In this document: positions 1-9,794 of the stretch, piece by piece
How the letters are laid out: the number at the start of each line of letters is the position of its first letter
Numbering within the stretch: the stretch's first letter is position 1
Assembly (NCBI GenBank): GCA_021521415.1
Contig: JAIQDT010000232.1
Location: forward strand, 2,228,189 to 2,292,188
DNA length: 64,000 nucleotides
Direction of reading: 5' to 3'
Source of the DNA: Bidens hawaiensis
Taxonomy: Eukaryota > Streptophyta > Magnoliopsida > Asterales > Asteraceae
Made by a program: the position numbers and the translations under genes
The notes under the pieces: model-generated
The model's database searches: none
What the model saw: the letters and a program-made list of their open reading frames with translations, nothing else
Told to the model about the DNA's origin: nothing

Positions 1-627
1 TCCATGTATGGTGTGGGGGGGGGGGCCACATCTCAAACCTTGGCCACACATTTGGATTGTGTAATCCGGATAATGTTGTGGATAATCTGGTTCAGTTCGT
101 TTTTCGGTTAAACACTTAATTCGGCTTAAAACGAGGCTAAAACGGTCGTTTTTCGGCTTAAAAATAAAATTTATATAAAACCGATTTAAAATCTTTAAAA
201 ACTTAAACCATGACATTTATTGACTCAACACATCATATTGTCGGTCATTGTGCATATTTTTCGGCTTGATCGATCTTCTCTTGCTTGGTCTGATGTTAAA
301 TGTTTCGTTTATTGTACCGACGTACCAATAAACCGAAATCCTTTTTCTGTGCTATAATTCACTTATCCCGTAGCCTTAATACTTCGTAAACCTTACTAAA
401 CATCATATATTTCGTCTATAATGTAATCCCCGATTCGATCGGGTTTCAATAATCGTTCATCGGTTAATCGTAATTCCAATACGACTAGCTGTACATTCGA
501 GTATAATTCATACTTGTGAATCTTATATACTCGTATAAACACATTATAATTTATATATTCAGTATTAAATAACACATAAATGGTATATTCCGGCTAGGGT
601 ATACCTGAATTTGCCGGAATCGTTACA
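1..627. mobile_element. LTR end of an unidentified LTR element (partial)
   Basis: No coding sequence is seen here. The stretch is AT-rich with poly-G near position 15-25. The homology of element B's ORF2 stops abruptly near 628-631. The sequence left of that point ends in ...CGTTACA on the plus strand, so read on the minus strand it begins TGTAACG, a normal LTR terminus (TG...CA). I infer that this is one LTR of another retroelement nested in B and extending out of the window. Its strand and superfamily cannot be settled because the primer-binding site, polypurine tract and second LTR are not visible. It resembles neither the A/B/C LTRs nor element E's LTR. Confidence 0.5.
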
Positions 628-630
628 CAA

Positions 631-1458
631 CTGCTCATCATATAACCAACAAATAATCCCCTTTTTCGCTTCAGTATAACCCTTGATGTTGTAACTTTTC
701 TTGAACATAGTAGGGACCGCCGGTTTCTTAGTCTTTACGAACCACTGAGCGTAGCCTTCTTTCCATCTTGGCTGCTCCTCTCATTCAGTCTCATCACATT
801 CTGTATTTTGACCCAGATCTGACTTTTCAACTGCCGGAATTTCATGCTCAATGTTCTCCTCCACAATCTCTCCTTCTTCAACTTCATTGTCAATCACGAT
901 CTCAGCTCCTATCTTCTCGATCTCTTCCAAAGGTAACACATCATCATCACCTATAACATCATCATCCTCAGCATCCACAACCACCACATCATCACCCCCT
1001 GAACCACCAGCTACACTAGTTGACTTCCCCTGAGATGTGGAAGCCCCAAGAGCTTGTTCAGTTCTTGGCAACTCTCCACATGCATCTTTCGTTGCATTGG
1101 GATCATCGTCTCGATCGTTATGCTTCTTCGTCCTCAGCTCGTCACCCTTACAGCTCGTCTCCCCCTGAGATGCCAAGAACTGTTTCAAGGCATCAAATAT
1201 TTTACCATGCTCGATCAGGAGGGACGACTGAATTTGATTCTCCGCAACGAGGCGCTGAATGGCATGAGTCTGGATTAGATTTACTCTTGATTGTTCTGCC
1301 ACGACCCTTTCAAGCGCTGCTATTCTTTCCGAGTCGGATAAGGTTGCATCGAAATCAAACCTCATATGTGATATGTCTTGAGTGTACAGAGGAGGGATTC
1401 CCAATGTAACTGGTACCTCAGAAACAGGTGGAAACGTAACCGCAGGTGGTATCGTAAC
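631..1458 (-). pseudogene. Element B ORF2, distal part (after the element A insertion)
   Basis: This continues B's ORF2 from 13999. The open stretch 1404-781 matches element A's ORF2 coiled-coil segment (DSERIAALERVVAEQ in B, DSERIASLERIVAEQ in A), the acidic tail, and the IEHEIP segment. A TGA near 781 replaces the tryptophan codon of the ETEWEEQPRW stretch in A. Homology to A continues in the same frame to about 631, then ends at the junction with the leftmost LTR. It is non-functional because of two insertions plus nonsense codons. The protein family is described under element A's ORF2. Confidence 0.85.
1454..1458. repeat. Target-site duplication of element A (left copy, gtaac)
   Basis: The 5-bp sequence gtaac lies directly before the TG of the 5' LTR and recurs at 13999-14003 directly after the CA of the 3' LTR. 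Five bases is the normal copia integrase duplication. It shows that A is a single intact integration into B's ORF2. Confidence 0.95.
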
Positions 1459-1924
1459 TGTTGGTACATAGATGTCAGTAGTTCATATGTCTAATGTCTG
1501 TAATCGAGTCTGTAATATTGTTTATGTAATTGTTTGTTTAGAAGCGAAGTTGTTGACAAGTTCGCATAGGCGAACTTGTTAACCAAGCGAAGTTGTTAAC
1601 AAGTTCGCCTAGGCGAACTTGTTGAACGAGCGAAGTTATAGACAACTTCGCCTGAGGCGAAGTTGTCGTGTATTTATATAGGCTTCGGGTTTACTGTTCA
1701 GGGGTGGTTAATTTGGTTATTTACGTGTAATTCATTGAGTCGAGTGACGTGAGGTCGAGAGGCTGTAAGTAACACGGTTTGAGTTATCAATATAACGTGA
1801 GTTTTGTTCGTATCGTGTGTACGTGTGTTTGTGTGATGATATTCTACGTCCGTAACGATCTACACAGGGATTCCGCACCTGTGTATATCGGGATAACTCG
1901 TGTGATCCGTCCAGGGAACCTACA
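1459..1924 (+). repeat. Element A 5' LTR
   Basis: The sequence is 466 bp, TG to CA, and repeated at 13533-13998. By-eye comparison finds three differences: tttaCgtg/tttaAgtg, gtgatG/gtgatT and ggataA/ggataT. U3 carries a cluster of GCGAAGTT and AACTTCGC or AAGTTCGC units at about 1542-1669. A TATA-like box follows at about 1671, so R probably starts near 1700. Confidence 0.95.
1671..1680 (+). promoter_or_regulatory. TATA box of the element A 5' LTR
   Basis: TATTTATATA lies directly after the inverted-repeat cluster. It is in the expected place for the RNA polymerase II promoter of the LTR, and the same box occurs in the 3' LTR. The start site has not been mapped. Confidence 0.6.
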
Positions 1925-1926
1925 AT

Positions 1927-1938
1927 TGGTATCAGAAC
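1927..1938 (+). other. Primer-binding site, initiator tRNA-Met type (element A)
   Basis: TGGTATCAGAAC begins two bases after the LTR end. The common plant copia site is TGGTATCAGAGC, so one base near the 3' side differs. The equivalent sites in B (minus strand, near 24041-24052) and C (near 53192-53203) read TGGTATCAGAGC. Confidence 0.85.
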
Positions 1939-2104
1939 TTTTGCTCGATTGTGTGGTTCGGGATATTCACGCGGGTGTAGAATTCGTTCCATTTCGGGTA
2001 TTACCGGGACGAGTTTGTGGTGTTTTTGCTCATTCTAGCCTCCTACCAGTGTGTTCAAGCCATTAAACCTTCAAAATCGTCGTTAAAATCCGTTTTTCAG
2101 ATCT

Positions 2105-2460
2105 GCAGAAAGTTCAAGTTCGTCAGGCGAAGTTGCTGTTCATCAGGCGAAGTTGCCGTCAGGATTCGTAGGGTTTCAGCGAAGATATAAGGAGAAGCGA
2201 AGTTATTCACAACTTCGCCTACCTCCTCAACTTCGCCTAACTCAGCGAAGTTCTCCTCAAGTTCGCCTAGTTCAGCGAAGTTCTCTTCAAGTTTGCTTAC
2301 TTTCTAAGTTCGTTTACCCTAAGCGAAGTTATTCTCAACTTCGCTCAGTCACGCGAATTTAAGAAGAATCCATCGAAGTTATTACTTAAGCGAAGTTATC
2401 CTTAACTTCGCTTATAGTACTGTTTCGAAGAAATTTTTTTTAACTTCGCCCTTTTCAGAA
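2105..2460 (+). repeat. GCGAAGTT/AACTTCGC inverted-repeat array in the element A leader
   Basis: The untranslated leader between the PBS and gag holds about a dozen copies of GCGAAGTT and its reverse complement AACTTCGC, with variants such as AAGTTCGCC. Neighbouring units are often opposed at 4-10 bases, for example GCGAAGTTATTCACAACTTCGC split across about 2196-2217, so the RNA could form a run of short hairpins. The same array is found at the same place in B and C. It has no coding potential. Confidence 0.9.
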
Positions 2461-2489
2461 TTTTTCGGGTTTCTTAGTCTTCAAGAAGG

Positions 2490-5129
2490 ATGTCGTCGAT
2501 CAACATTTCGGAGCTTGTCAAGATGGAAGTTGAAGCGGGGTCAGCCACAAAGGCCCCAAGGTTGCTGAAGGGAACCGATTTTGTCGCGTGGAAGGATCGG
2601 TTCATACAGTATGTTAAGTACCAGGATGCGAAAATGTGGGTATGCATCCAAGATGGATATATTCCACCGATCATGGAGTATGAGGGTCGAGACCAAATCA
2701 AGAAATACAGTAAAATGGAAGAAGAGGAGAAGAAGATGTATGAAGCCGAAAGCAAGGCTCATGCTGAAATCACAATGGCTCTTCCACAGGAGATCCTCCA
2801 TACTTTCAGAAAGTATACATCAGCTAGAGAGCTTTGGGAAGCTCTTGAGAGCAGATTCGAAGGAAATGTAGGTATTCGGGCGTCAAAGATAAAGTTACTC
2901 AAGACTCAATTTTCAGTCTTTAAGTACTTAAAGAACGAATCTCTTGATGATATTATCACTCGATATTATCATCTAATGACTGAATTGAGTAACTACTCCA
3001 TTTCCTACCTAGAAGAAGAGATTGTAGAAAAACTTCTCGATGCTCTCCCACCAAAATGGGAGATGTATACGGTACTGATGAGGGAAGACAAGGACTTCTC
3101 TACGTATGATCTTGAAACCGCTGTCAACAAGCTCAGAAATTTTGAGCTTAATATGGTAAGAAAAGAAACATCTATGGATCAGGTTCAAGATCCAGGCATG
3201 TACGGTGCGAAAGTGAACTCCAATACAAGTTCAAAGACTGACTCTGCCGCCTACTACTCGAAAGGTGAGTCGGGTGCCAATTCTTCACAGGAGGGGCATG
3301 TGTCAGTAAACTCAAATGGGGATGTTTGCTTTGTTGCGGGTGGATCAAGTGGTACTCAACAGACAGCAAGCCAGAGTAGTGGATCTTCAAGTTCCTCAAG
3401 CAATAATTACTCTAAAATGCCAATGAGCATTAAATCTGCTGAAGAGCAGTTTGGCCTCTATGCTTCATTTATTGCTTCATATGAAAACTATATTCAAGGA
3501 AAGGTGGTTGATCCAGCGATGCTAGATGAAGACTACGACCAGATCGATGCTGATGATCTGGAGGAAATGGATTTACAATGGCAGATGGCCATGATAGTAA
3601 GGAGAGTGAAGAAGTTCATGAGAAAGACGGGGAGAAAGTTTGTTGGTGGCAGGCCAGGGTTCGACAAGACTAAGGTGAGGTGCTATAACTGTCAACAAAA
3701 TGGGCACTTTGCCAAAGATTGCAGAAACGAGCGAGTTGAACGTGGTCAGGGCCGGTCTCTACAGCACACTGGGAGTACTAAAGAAGTCAATGCCATGCTG
3801 TCCAGAGAAGCAGGTGAATACAACTGGAACCTGCATTTGAATGAAACTAGTGAACAGGCAAATATGGCTAAGGTTGAGAATGAAGAACGTGAGAAGACTA
3901 CCGGAGAAGAGAAAGCTACTGGTAAGGAAAAAGCTTTCATGGCAGATAACAATGATCAAATCTCCGAGGTAAGTTCTAAATCTATTTGTACTAAATGTGA
4001 GAATTTGTCTGAGCAACTTGCTACCATAACTGATCAGTATGTTCGTTTAGATGCTGAATTTAAAACTCTTAAAGAAGATCATCACTTTACGAAAGCAAGA
4101 GAAAACAGTTACAAAGTTAAAATAAAAGCATGTTAAAAAGATGTTAAAAGCTTAAAAACTAAACTTGCTGAAAAAATTGAAGTAATTGATCTAAGTTATG
4201 AGGTTTTAGAAGAAAAAACTAAATTGATTGCTGAACGAGAAAAGCAGATTGCTGACCACCAGGTGAAAGTGGTGGAACTGAACTGAAAACTGGAGCAGTT
4301 CCGAAATTCCTCAGCTATTCTTGATCACCTTGTTAGTGATCAAGGTACCTCTACAAAGAGAGGAGGAATTGGTTATCACGAGGTTCCACCACCGTATAAC
4401 CACAATTACACTTTTAACCCTAGTGTACAGAAATCTGCTGATTTTGAAGTTCCTCAGACAGCTCCAATCAAGGTTACGAGTTCAGAACCAAGTCTTAGTA
4501 GTGGCGAAACGAGTTCGCCTGTTTCAAGTGTGAAGATTTCTGTTACGAGTCCAGTCTCATCGGATTCGGATAAGTTGTCCGAATCGGGTAAGACAAAAGA
4601 GAAGGTAGTGTTACCCACTGGTGGAGAAAAAGATAAATCTTCTAAAAAGAGTACTCCACTCAACCCATACATCCCACCTTATGTGAGATGAACGGCCGGT
4701 AACACTGCCTCGACATCCAAAACAACCTTTGAAAAGAAAATGGAGTATAGGTGTTGTTTTAGATGTAATAAGTTAGGACATCTTGTTGCAGATTGTCCTC
4801 TGACGCCGAAATTCAGAGGAGTGAGGCCAATTAAAACTGAGCATAAGACTAATGGTAATTTTTATACTATTAAAAATGAAAACCCTTCAAAGTTTCGAAA
4901 TGTAACTAAGTCAGGTTTTCACAGAAACAAACTTCAGTTTTACAATGCTAATAACCAAACTGCTAGATATAATACTTTCAATACACATAGGTTTGGAAGG
5001 CCTCACACTCAATTTCCAAGGAGATTTCCTAATAGGACTGACAGGAATTATCCAAATGCTAACTTTGGAAAGCAGAAGTACGGGATGTATAGATCCAAGA
5101 CCAATTGGTCTTGGGTCCCTAGATTCTAA
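2490..5129 (+). pseudogene. gag: Element A gag: nucleocapsid precursor with two CCHC knuckles
   Basis: One frame runs from the ATG at 2490 to a stop at 5127-5129 (about 879 codons) and ends WVPRF. The N-terminal half (residues ~20-220) is the copia Gag fold (DUF4219/UBN2 type, GTDFVAWKDRF...LWEALESR). A CCHC zinc knuckle (CYNCQQNGHFAKDC) is at residues 398-411, then a charged coiled-coil segment (~490-600), a low-complexity Ser/Pro region, and a second CCHC knuckle (CFRCNKLGHLVADC) at 756-769. Both knuckles bind RNA in this family. Three in-frame stops interrupt it at 4134, 4284 and 4689, so this copy makes at most a 548-residue Gag. The extended gag with a coiled coil is a Sirevirus trait. 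The frame of pol differs from gag; see the candidate intron. Confidence 0.9.
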
Positions 5130-5149
5130 TCATTTGCTTTATTGTGCAG
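3969..5149 (+). other. Candidate gag-pol intron (donor GAG|GTAAGT, acceptor GTGCAG|GAA)
   Basis: A consensus donor, GAG|GTAAGT, lies in gag with the intron starting on a codon boundary (3969). A strong acceptor lies just past the gag stop: branch-like TTCTAAT, a T-rich run, GTGCAG, with the next exon starting at 5150 on the first base of a pol codon. Removal would join Gag residue ~493 to Pol in frame and delete the second zinc knuckle and the gag stops. Element B has the same donor and acceptor at the matching places. C keeps an acceptor (TTATAG|GAACAG) but has a weaker donor (GAG|GTATTT). Splicing is inference. Readthrough or frameshifting is the alternative. Confidence 0.45.
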
Positions 5150-8100
5150 GAACAGTTGAACAGGGCTGCCCACAGTCTTTGGATTGTAGATAGCGGCTGT
5201 TCCCGGCACATGACGGGTAACAAATATTTGTTACACGATTTAAAACCTGTTCAGGGAGCGAGAGTTAGTTTTGCTGGTGAAAGTGGAGGAAGAATTACGG
5301 GAAAAGGAACGGTGTCCAATGGGAAGATGACACTTGAGAATGTGAATTTTGTAGAAGAGCTGAAGCACAATCTGCTGAGTGTGTCGCAGATTTGTGATAA
5401 GGAGTATACTGTTCATTTCACGAAGAATGAGGCGATCGTGTTGAAGCCTGGTTTTCAGATACCAGACGAGTGGATAGTGATGACAGCTCCACGTGATACA
5501 AATACGTATGTGATGGATATGAGGTCTACTGAAATGGCCACGGGAGAATCATGTTTAATGACGAAAGCAAGCGAATCAGAATCCGAACTATGGCACAGGA
5601 GAATGGGGCACATTCATCTTCGGAAGATGAACCACATTGTCAAAAATGGGCTTGTGATGGGCGTTCCCTTGAAAAGTTTTAACTTTGAAGACAAATGTAT
5701 TGCATGCAAGAAGGGAAAGCAACACAAGAAATCCCATCTCACCAAGAAGGTCAACTCTATTGCTAGTACTCTAGAACTGCTTCACATGGATCTCTTCGGT
5801 CTAGTGAATGTAAAAAGTCTAGGAGGTACTTCTTACTGCTTGGTGATCACTGATGACTACTCGCGATATTCGTGGGTATATTTTCTGAAATCGAAAGATG
5901 AGACGGCTCAAATGGTGAAGAATTTGATTACTAAAGTTGAGAACGTCATGAGTAAAACAGTTAAGTTCATCAGAAGTGACAATGGGACGGAGTTCAAGAA
6001 TTTTGAAATGGAGATCTTCTGTATTCAGAAAGGAATTGAACATCAATACAGCGCTCCGTATACTCCGCAACAGAATGGAGTGGCTGAAAGGAAGAACCGA
6101 ACTTTAATTGAAGGAGCCAGGACTATGCTGGCAGATTCGAAGCTTCCTGTGATGTTCTGGGCTGAAGCAGTTGCTACAGCCTGCTATGTTCTGAATAGAG
6201 TGTTAACCGTTAAGAGACTTGGTAAAACTTGTTACGAGCTTATGCATGGAAGGAAGCCCAACTTGAGTGGTCTTGAACCATTCAGATCCCCTTGTTCGAT
6301 CTTGAAGACAAACTCTAAATTTGGCGAAGTAGCCGACGAAGGAATCTTAGTCGGTTATGTTGTTGGTACTCCCAACCGACGTGTCTTCAATACTTCGACT
6401 TGCAAGGTGGAGGTGGTATGTAACATTGACATCACAAGTTACCAACCGCCAAAACCAAGCAATGGGTCTGCTGAGCTTTTCGACTATGTTAAGCTTATTA
6501 AGTCGTTTAACGTACCGGATTTGGAGATTTCTGAAGAAGAAGAGAGAGCTGCGACGAAGATGATACTCGATGAGGAAGAAAATCTATTACAAAGACAGCT
6601 GATTGATAAGTGTCAACCTTCCTCATCAAACACTATCGGTACCCCTGCTGCCTCAACTGAAGAAGAATTTATCAATCCTTTTCACTCTCAGCATGAAACA
6701 ACCATTGATGAGATCTCTTCTAACTTGGAAGATAATTTGCATGTCGGTTCTGTTCCGACCACGAGAATTCATAAAGATCACCCTTTGGATAATGTGATTG
6801 GTGATGTGTCCTCAGGTGTACAAACGAGAAGTAGCTTGAATGAACACACATGTGTTTATACAAGCATTAAAGAGACAGGAATAATCAATGAATGCCTGTA
6901 TACCTGCTTTATAAGGCAGATTGAACCGAAGAATTATCAAATGGCTTTAAAGGACAGCTCGTGGGTCGAAGCCATGCAAGAAGAGTTGGCTCAATTCGAG
7001 AAGATGGAAGTTTGGACTTTGGTTGAAAAACCAAAGAATGTGCATGCAATAGGCACAAAATGGGTGTTCAAGTGCAAGAGAGATGATAAGGGGATCATTA
7101 TAAGAAACAAGGCGAGGCTTGTCGTGAAAGGTTTTAATCAACAAGAGGGGATTGATTATAACGAAGTGTTCGCTCCTGTCGCCAGGTTGGAAGCCATAAG
7201 ATTGTTTTTGGCGTTTGCTGCTTATGAAAAGATGAAGGTGTTTCAGCTAGATGTGAAGAGTGCGTTTTTGAATGGGAAAGTTGATGAGGTTGTGTATGTT
7301 GAGCAACCTCCGGGTTTTCCTGGCCCAGACTATCCAGATCACGTGTACAGGTTGAGCAAGGCGTTGTATGGATTACATCAGGCACCTCATGCCTGGTATG
7401 CAACTTTATCGGATTACTTGCTCGAGAATGGTTTTGAAAGAGGGAAAATTGATAGCACGTTGTTCTTCAAAAGAGATGGAAGCGACATCCTGCTGGTACA
7501 AGTCTACGTGGACGACATTATATTTGCTGCATCAAAAGTCTCCATGTGTCAGGAGTTTGAAGCCGTCATGAAGAAAAGGTTTGAAATGAGTGCTATGGGT
7601 GAACTAACTTTCTTTCTAGGATTGCAGGTTGATCAGAGGAAGGACGGGATGTTCATTCATCAAACGAAGTATGTTCATGATGTGCTCAAGCGCTTCAAGA
7701 TGGAGGACAGTTCTCCATATGATACTCCAATCTGCGTCAATCACAAATTGGGTGCTGAAGTGGACGGTGATGCAGATGTGGACCCAACTCAATATCGGGC
7801 AATAATAGGTTCTTTAATGTACTTAACTGCATCAAGGCCTGATATAATGTTTGCTGTTTGTCTTTGTGCACGTTTTCAGACAAATCCAAAAGAATCTCAT
7901 TTGAAAGGTGCAAAGAGGATACTGCGGTATCTCAAGGGCAAGCCGAAGCTGGGGTTGTGGTACCCGAGAGGAGGAGACTTGGAGCTGGTCGCTTACACAG
8001 ACTCTGATTATGGAGGGTGCAATCAGAGTCGGAAGTCAACAACTGGAGGTTGTCAGTTTCTTGGTGGCAGATTGGTGTCGTGGCAATGCAAGAAGCAGAC

Positions 8101-8452
8101 TTCAGTCGCAATCTCAACCTGTGAGGCAGAATACATGGCTACATCCAACTGCTGCTCTCAGGTTCTTTGGATACAACAACAGCTGCGCGACTATGGTCTG
8201 AATTTCTTACTTACTCCTATTTGCATTGATAACACAGCTGCTATCTCAGTAACTAACAATCCCGTGAAACATAGTAAAACTAAACACATTGACATACGTC
8301 ATCATTTCATACGGGATTGTGCTGAGAAGAAACTGATAATTCTTGAAAAGGTGGATACGCTTGATAATTTCGCTGATTTATACACTAAAGCGTTTGACAA
8401 ATCCAGATTTCAAAACCTTATTGAACTAAATGGGATGATCAATCCCGAGTAA
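5150..8452 (+). CDS. pol: Element A pol: copia protease-integrase-RT-RNase H polyprotein
   Basis: The frame is open for about 1,100 codons with no internal stop. Residues are counted from the ATG at 5144. The aspartic protease motif DSG is at 16-18 (VDSGCSRHMTG). The integrase HHCC zinc site has H151, H156, C185 and C188, and the catalytic triad D216-D279-E315 has DD35E spacing. The reverse transcriptase has the [19 protein letters not shown] and YVDDIIF motifs, with YVDD at 788-791. The RNase H has TDSDYGGC with the first Asp at about 953, and CEAEYMA. It ends NLIELNGMINPE. Integrase before RT defines Ty1/copia. The first exon base is set at the predicted acceptor, because the protein is expected to be made as a Gag-Pol fusion rather than from its own ATG. 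All key catalytic residues are present, so the enzymes could be active. Confidence 0.95.
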   Translation, partial: EQLNRAAHSLWIVDSGCSRHMTGNKYLLHDLKPVQGARVSFAGESGGRITGKGTVSNGKMTLENVNFVEELKHNLLSVSQICDKEYTVHFTKNEAIVLKPGFQIPDEWIVMTAPRDTNTYVMDMRSTEMATGESCLMTKASESESELWHRRMGHIHLRKMNHIVKNGLVMGVPLKSFNFEDKCIACKKGKQHKKSHLTKKVNSIASTLELLHMDLFGLVNVKSLGGTSYCLVITDDYSRYSWVYFLKSKDETAQMVKNLITKVENVMSKTVKFIRSDNGTEFKNFEMEIFCIQKGIEHQYSAPYTPQQNGVAERKNRTLIEGARTMLADSKLPVMFWAEAVATACYVLNRVLTVKRLGKTCYELMHGRKPNLSGLEPFRSPCSILKTNSKFGEVADEGILVGYVVGTPNRRVFNTSTCKVEVVCNIDITSYQPPKPSNGSAELFDYVKLIKSFNVPDLEISEEEERAATKMILDEEENLLQRQLIDKCQPSSSNTIGTPAASTEEEFINPFHSQHETTIDEISSNLEDNLHVGSVPTTRIHKDHPLDNVIGDVSSGVQTRSSLNEHTCVYTSIKETGIINECLYTCFIRQIEPKNYQMALKDSSWVEAMQEELAQFEKMEVWTLVEKPKNVHAIGTKWVFKCKRDDKGIIIRNKARLVVKGFNQQEGIDYNEVFAPVARLEAIRLFLAFAAYEKMKVFQLDVKSAFLNGKVDEVVYVEQPPGFPGPDYPDHVYRLSKALYGLHQAPHAWYATLSDYLLENGFERGKIDSTLFFKRDGSDILLVQVYVDDIIFAASKVSMCQEFEAVMKKRFEMSAMGELTFFLGLQVDQRKDGMFIHQTKYVHDVLKRFKMEDSSPYDTPICVNHKLGAEVDGDADVDPTQYRAIIGSLMYLTASRPDIMFAVCLCARFQTNPKESHLKGAKRILRYLKGKPKLGLWYPRGGDLELVAYTDSDYGGCNQSRKSTTGGCQFLGGRLVSWQCKKQTSVAISTCEAEYMATSNCCSQVLWIQQQLRDYGLNFLLTPICIDNTAAISVTNNPVKHSKTKHIDIRHHFIRDCAEKKLIILEKVDTLDNFADLYTKAFDKSRFQNLIELNGMINPE

Positions 8453-9794
8453 CCATGCTTTTCTTGTGTTAAAAAAAAAAAAAAAAAAAAAAAAACGTCA
8501 CTAATCGCTTAAAATTATGTCGGTTACATTAGTTTGAAGGACTTGTCTTCAGATATGTTTTGGTCCTCATTTTCTACTTGTAGATTTTGAGGATAGCCAT
8601 TAACCAGATTACTGATAGTGACCGGGGCGGTTTATGATGAGTTTTTCATTCGTTCGCTTAAAATTAGTCGATCATACTTAGTTAGAAGGACACATACTAG
8701 TATGTGGTCGGTCCAGCTGATCCATTGGATCTTCGGGATAGCCGTTTACCTAAAGACTTTGTTTTGGTCGGGGCGATTTTTGTTAAAATTTTGAAAGAAG
8801 AGGGAAATGAAATTATTTATCAAGTCTGTTACTTCGTAAGAAGTTCGTTAGCTATGTTAAACGGAAAATTGATCCAACCTTGGAAAATGATAGATATACT
8901 AATTCTGTGTGCTTAACTAGTGAAGTTATTAGGCTTAAAAGGCTTTAGGACAGCCATTGTATGTCATGGTAACTTTTTATGGTGCGTAAAAGTAGATGTG
9001 ATACAAACTAATTTTACTTGATTTTACGTGGAAACTCCTTAAGAGTTTTGCGTGTCTTCATTTATATCTTTCCGAATGATAGGCAGAAAAGTGATTACCC
9101 AGACATACACGAGCCCATGTGTGTTCTGATTCCCGTGGAGATAGCGTTTCAAGAAACTGCAGTGATCCAGATTCGGGACTTGCAGTTGGTTACTACTCTG
9201 AAGTCTATGTTAAATTTATCATTAAAAAAAGAAATGTGAGTTATTGAAACATTTTAGAGATGACGAAATATCAAGACTTCTCAAACTTAGAGTAAGAAGA
9301 AGAACGGGAACCAGAAGAAGAGTACTTACATGTTTAATCAGACACTATGGGTCGAAGTCAATTCGGGGTGACTTGGGGAAAGCCAAATACGCTTTGAGGA
9401 TAGATAGGAGGCATCAATATTTCTGAGTTGTTGCCCACTTATATTTTGAGACTTAATTGAATATAACTCGTATCACAGAAACGATGAAAACCATCTTAAG
9501 TTATACCTGCTTACAACCTGTCTCTATATGTCATAATACAGCTAAACACGGATCTATGTGACAGACACGTAGTTAGTATGATTCCTGTTCGGATCTTTTC
9601 TAAAACGTAGCAGTCCCTATCGAGACTGAAATTTGATCCCTTATGCTTTAAATTTTTAAGTTTTGGTACTTATATAGTTTTATGATTTTTAACTGGTTAC
9701 TTAGAATTGATCATGTTATTTATTTCTTAAAGGAAAATTTATAATTTAATTGACAACTGTTAAAATTTTAAGGGTTAATTTTTAAATATATAGG

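Noticed and set aside
768..1409. Plus-strand ORFs over 768-1409 (up to 129 codons)
   Set aside because: They are antisense shadows of B's ORF2, rich in Ser/His/Pro from the complementary acidic and coiled-coil codons.
1542..2460. A CRISPR-like array
   Set aside because: Units are short, in both orientations and irregularly spaced, and the host is a eukaryote.
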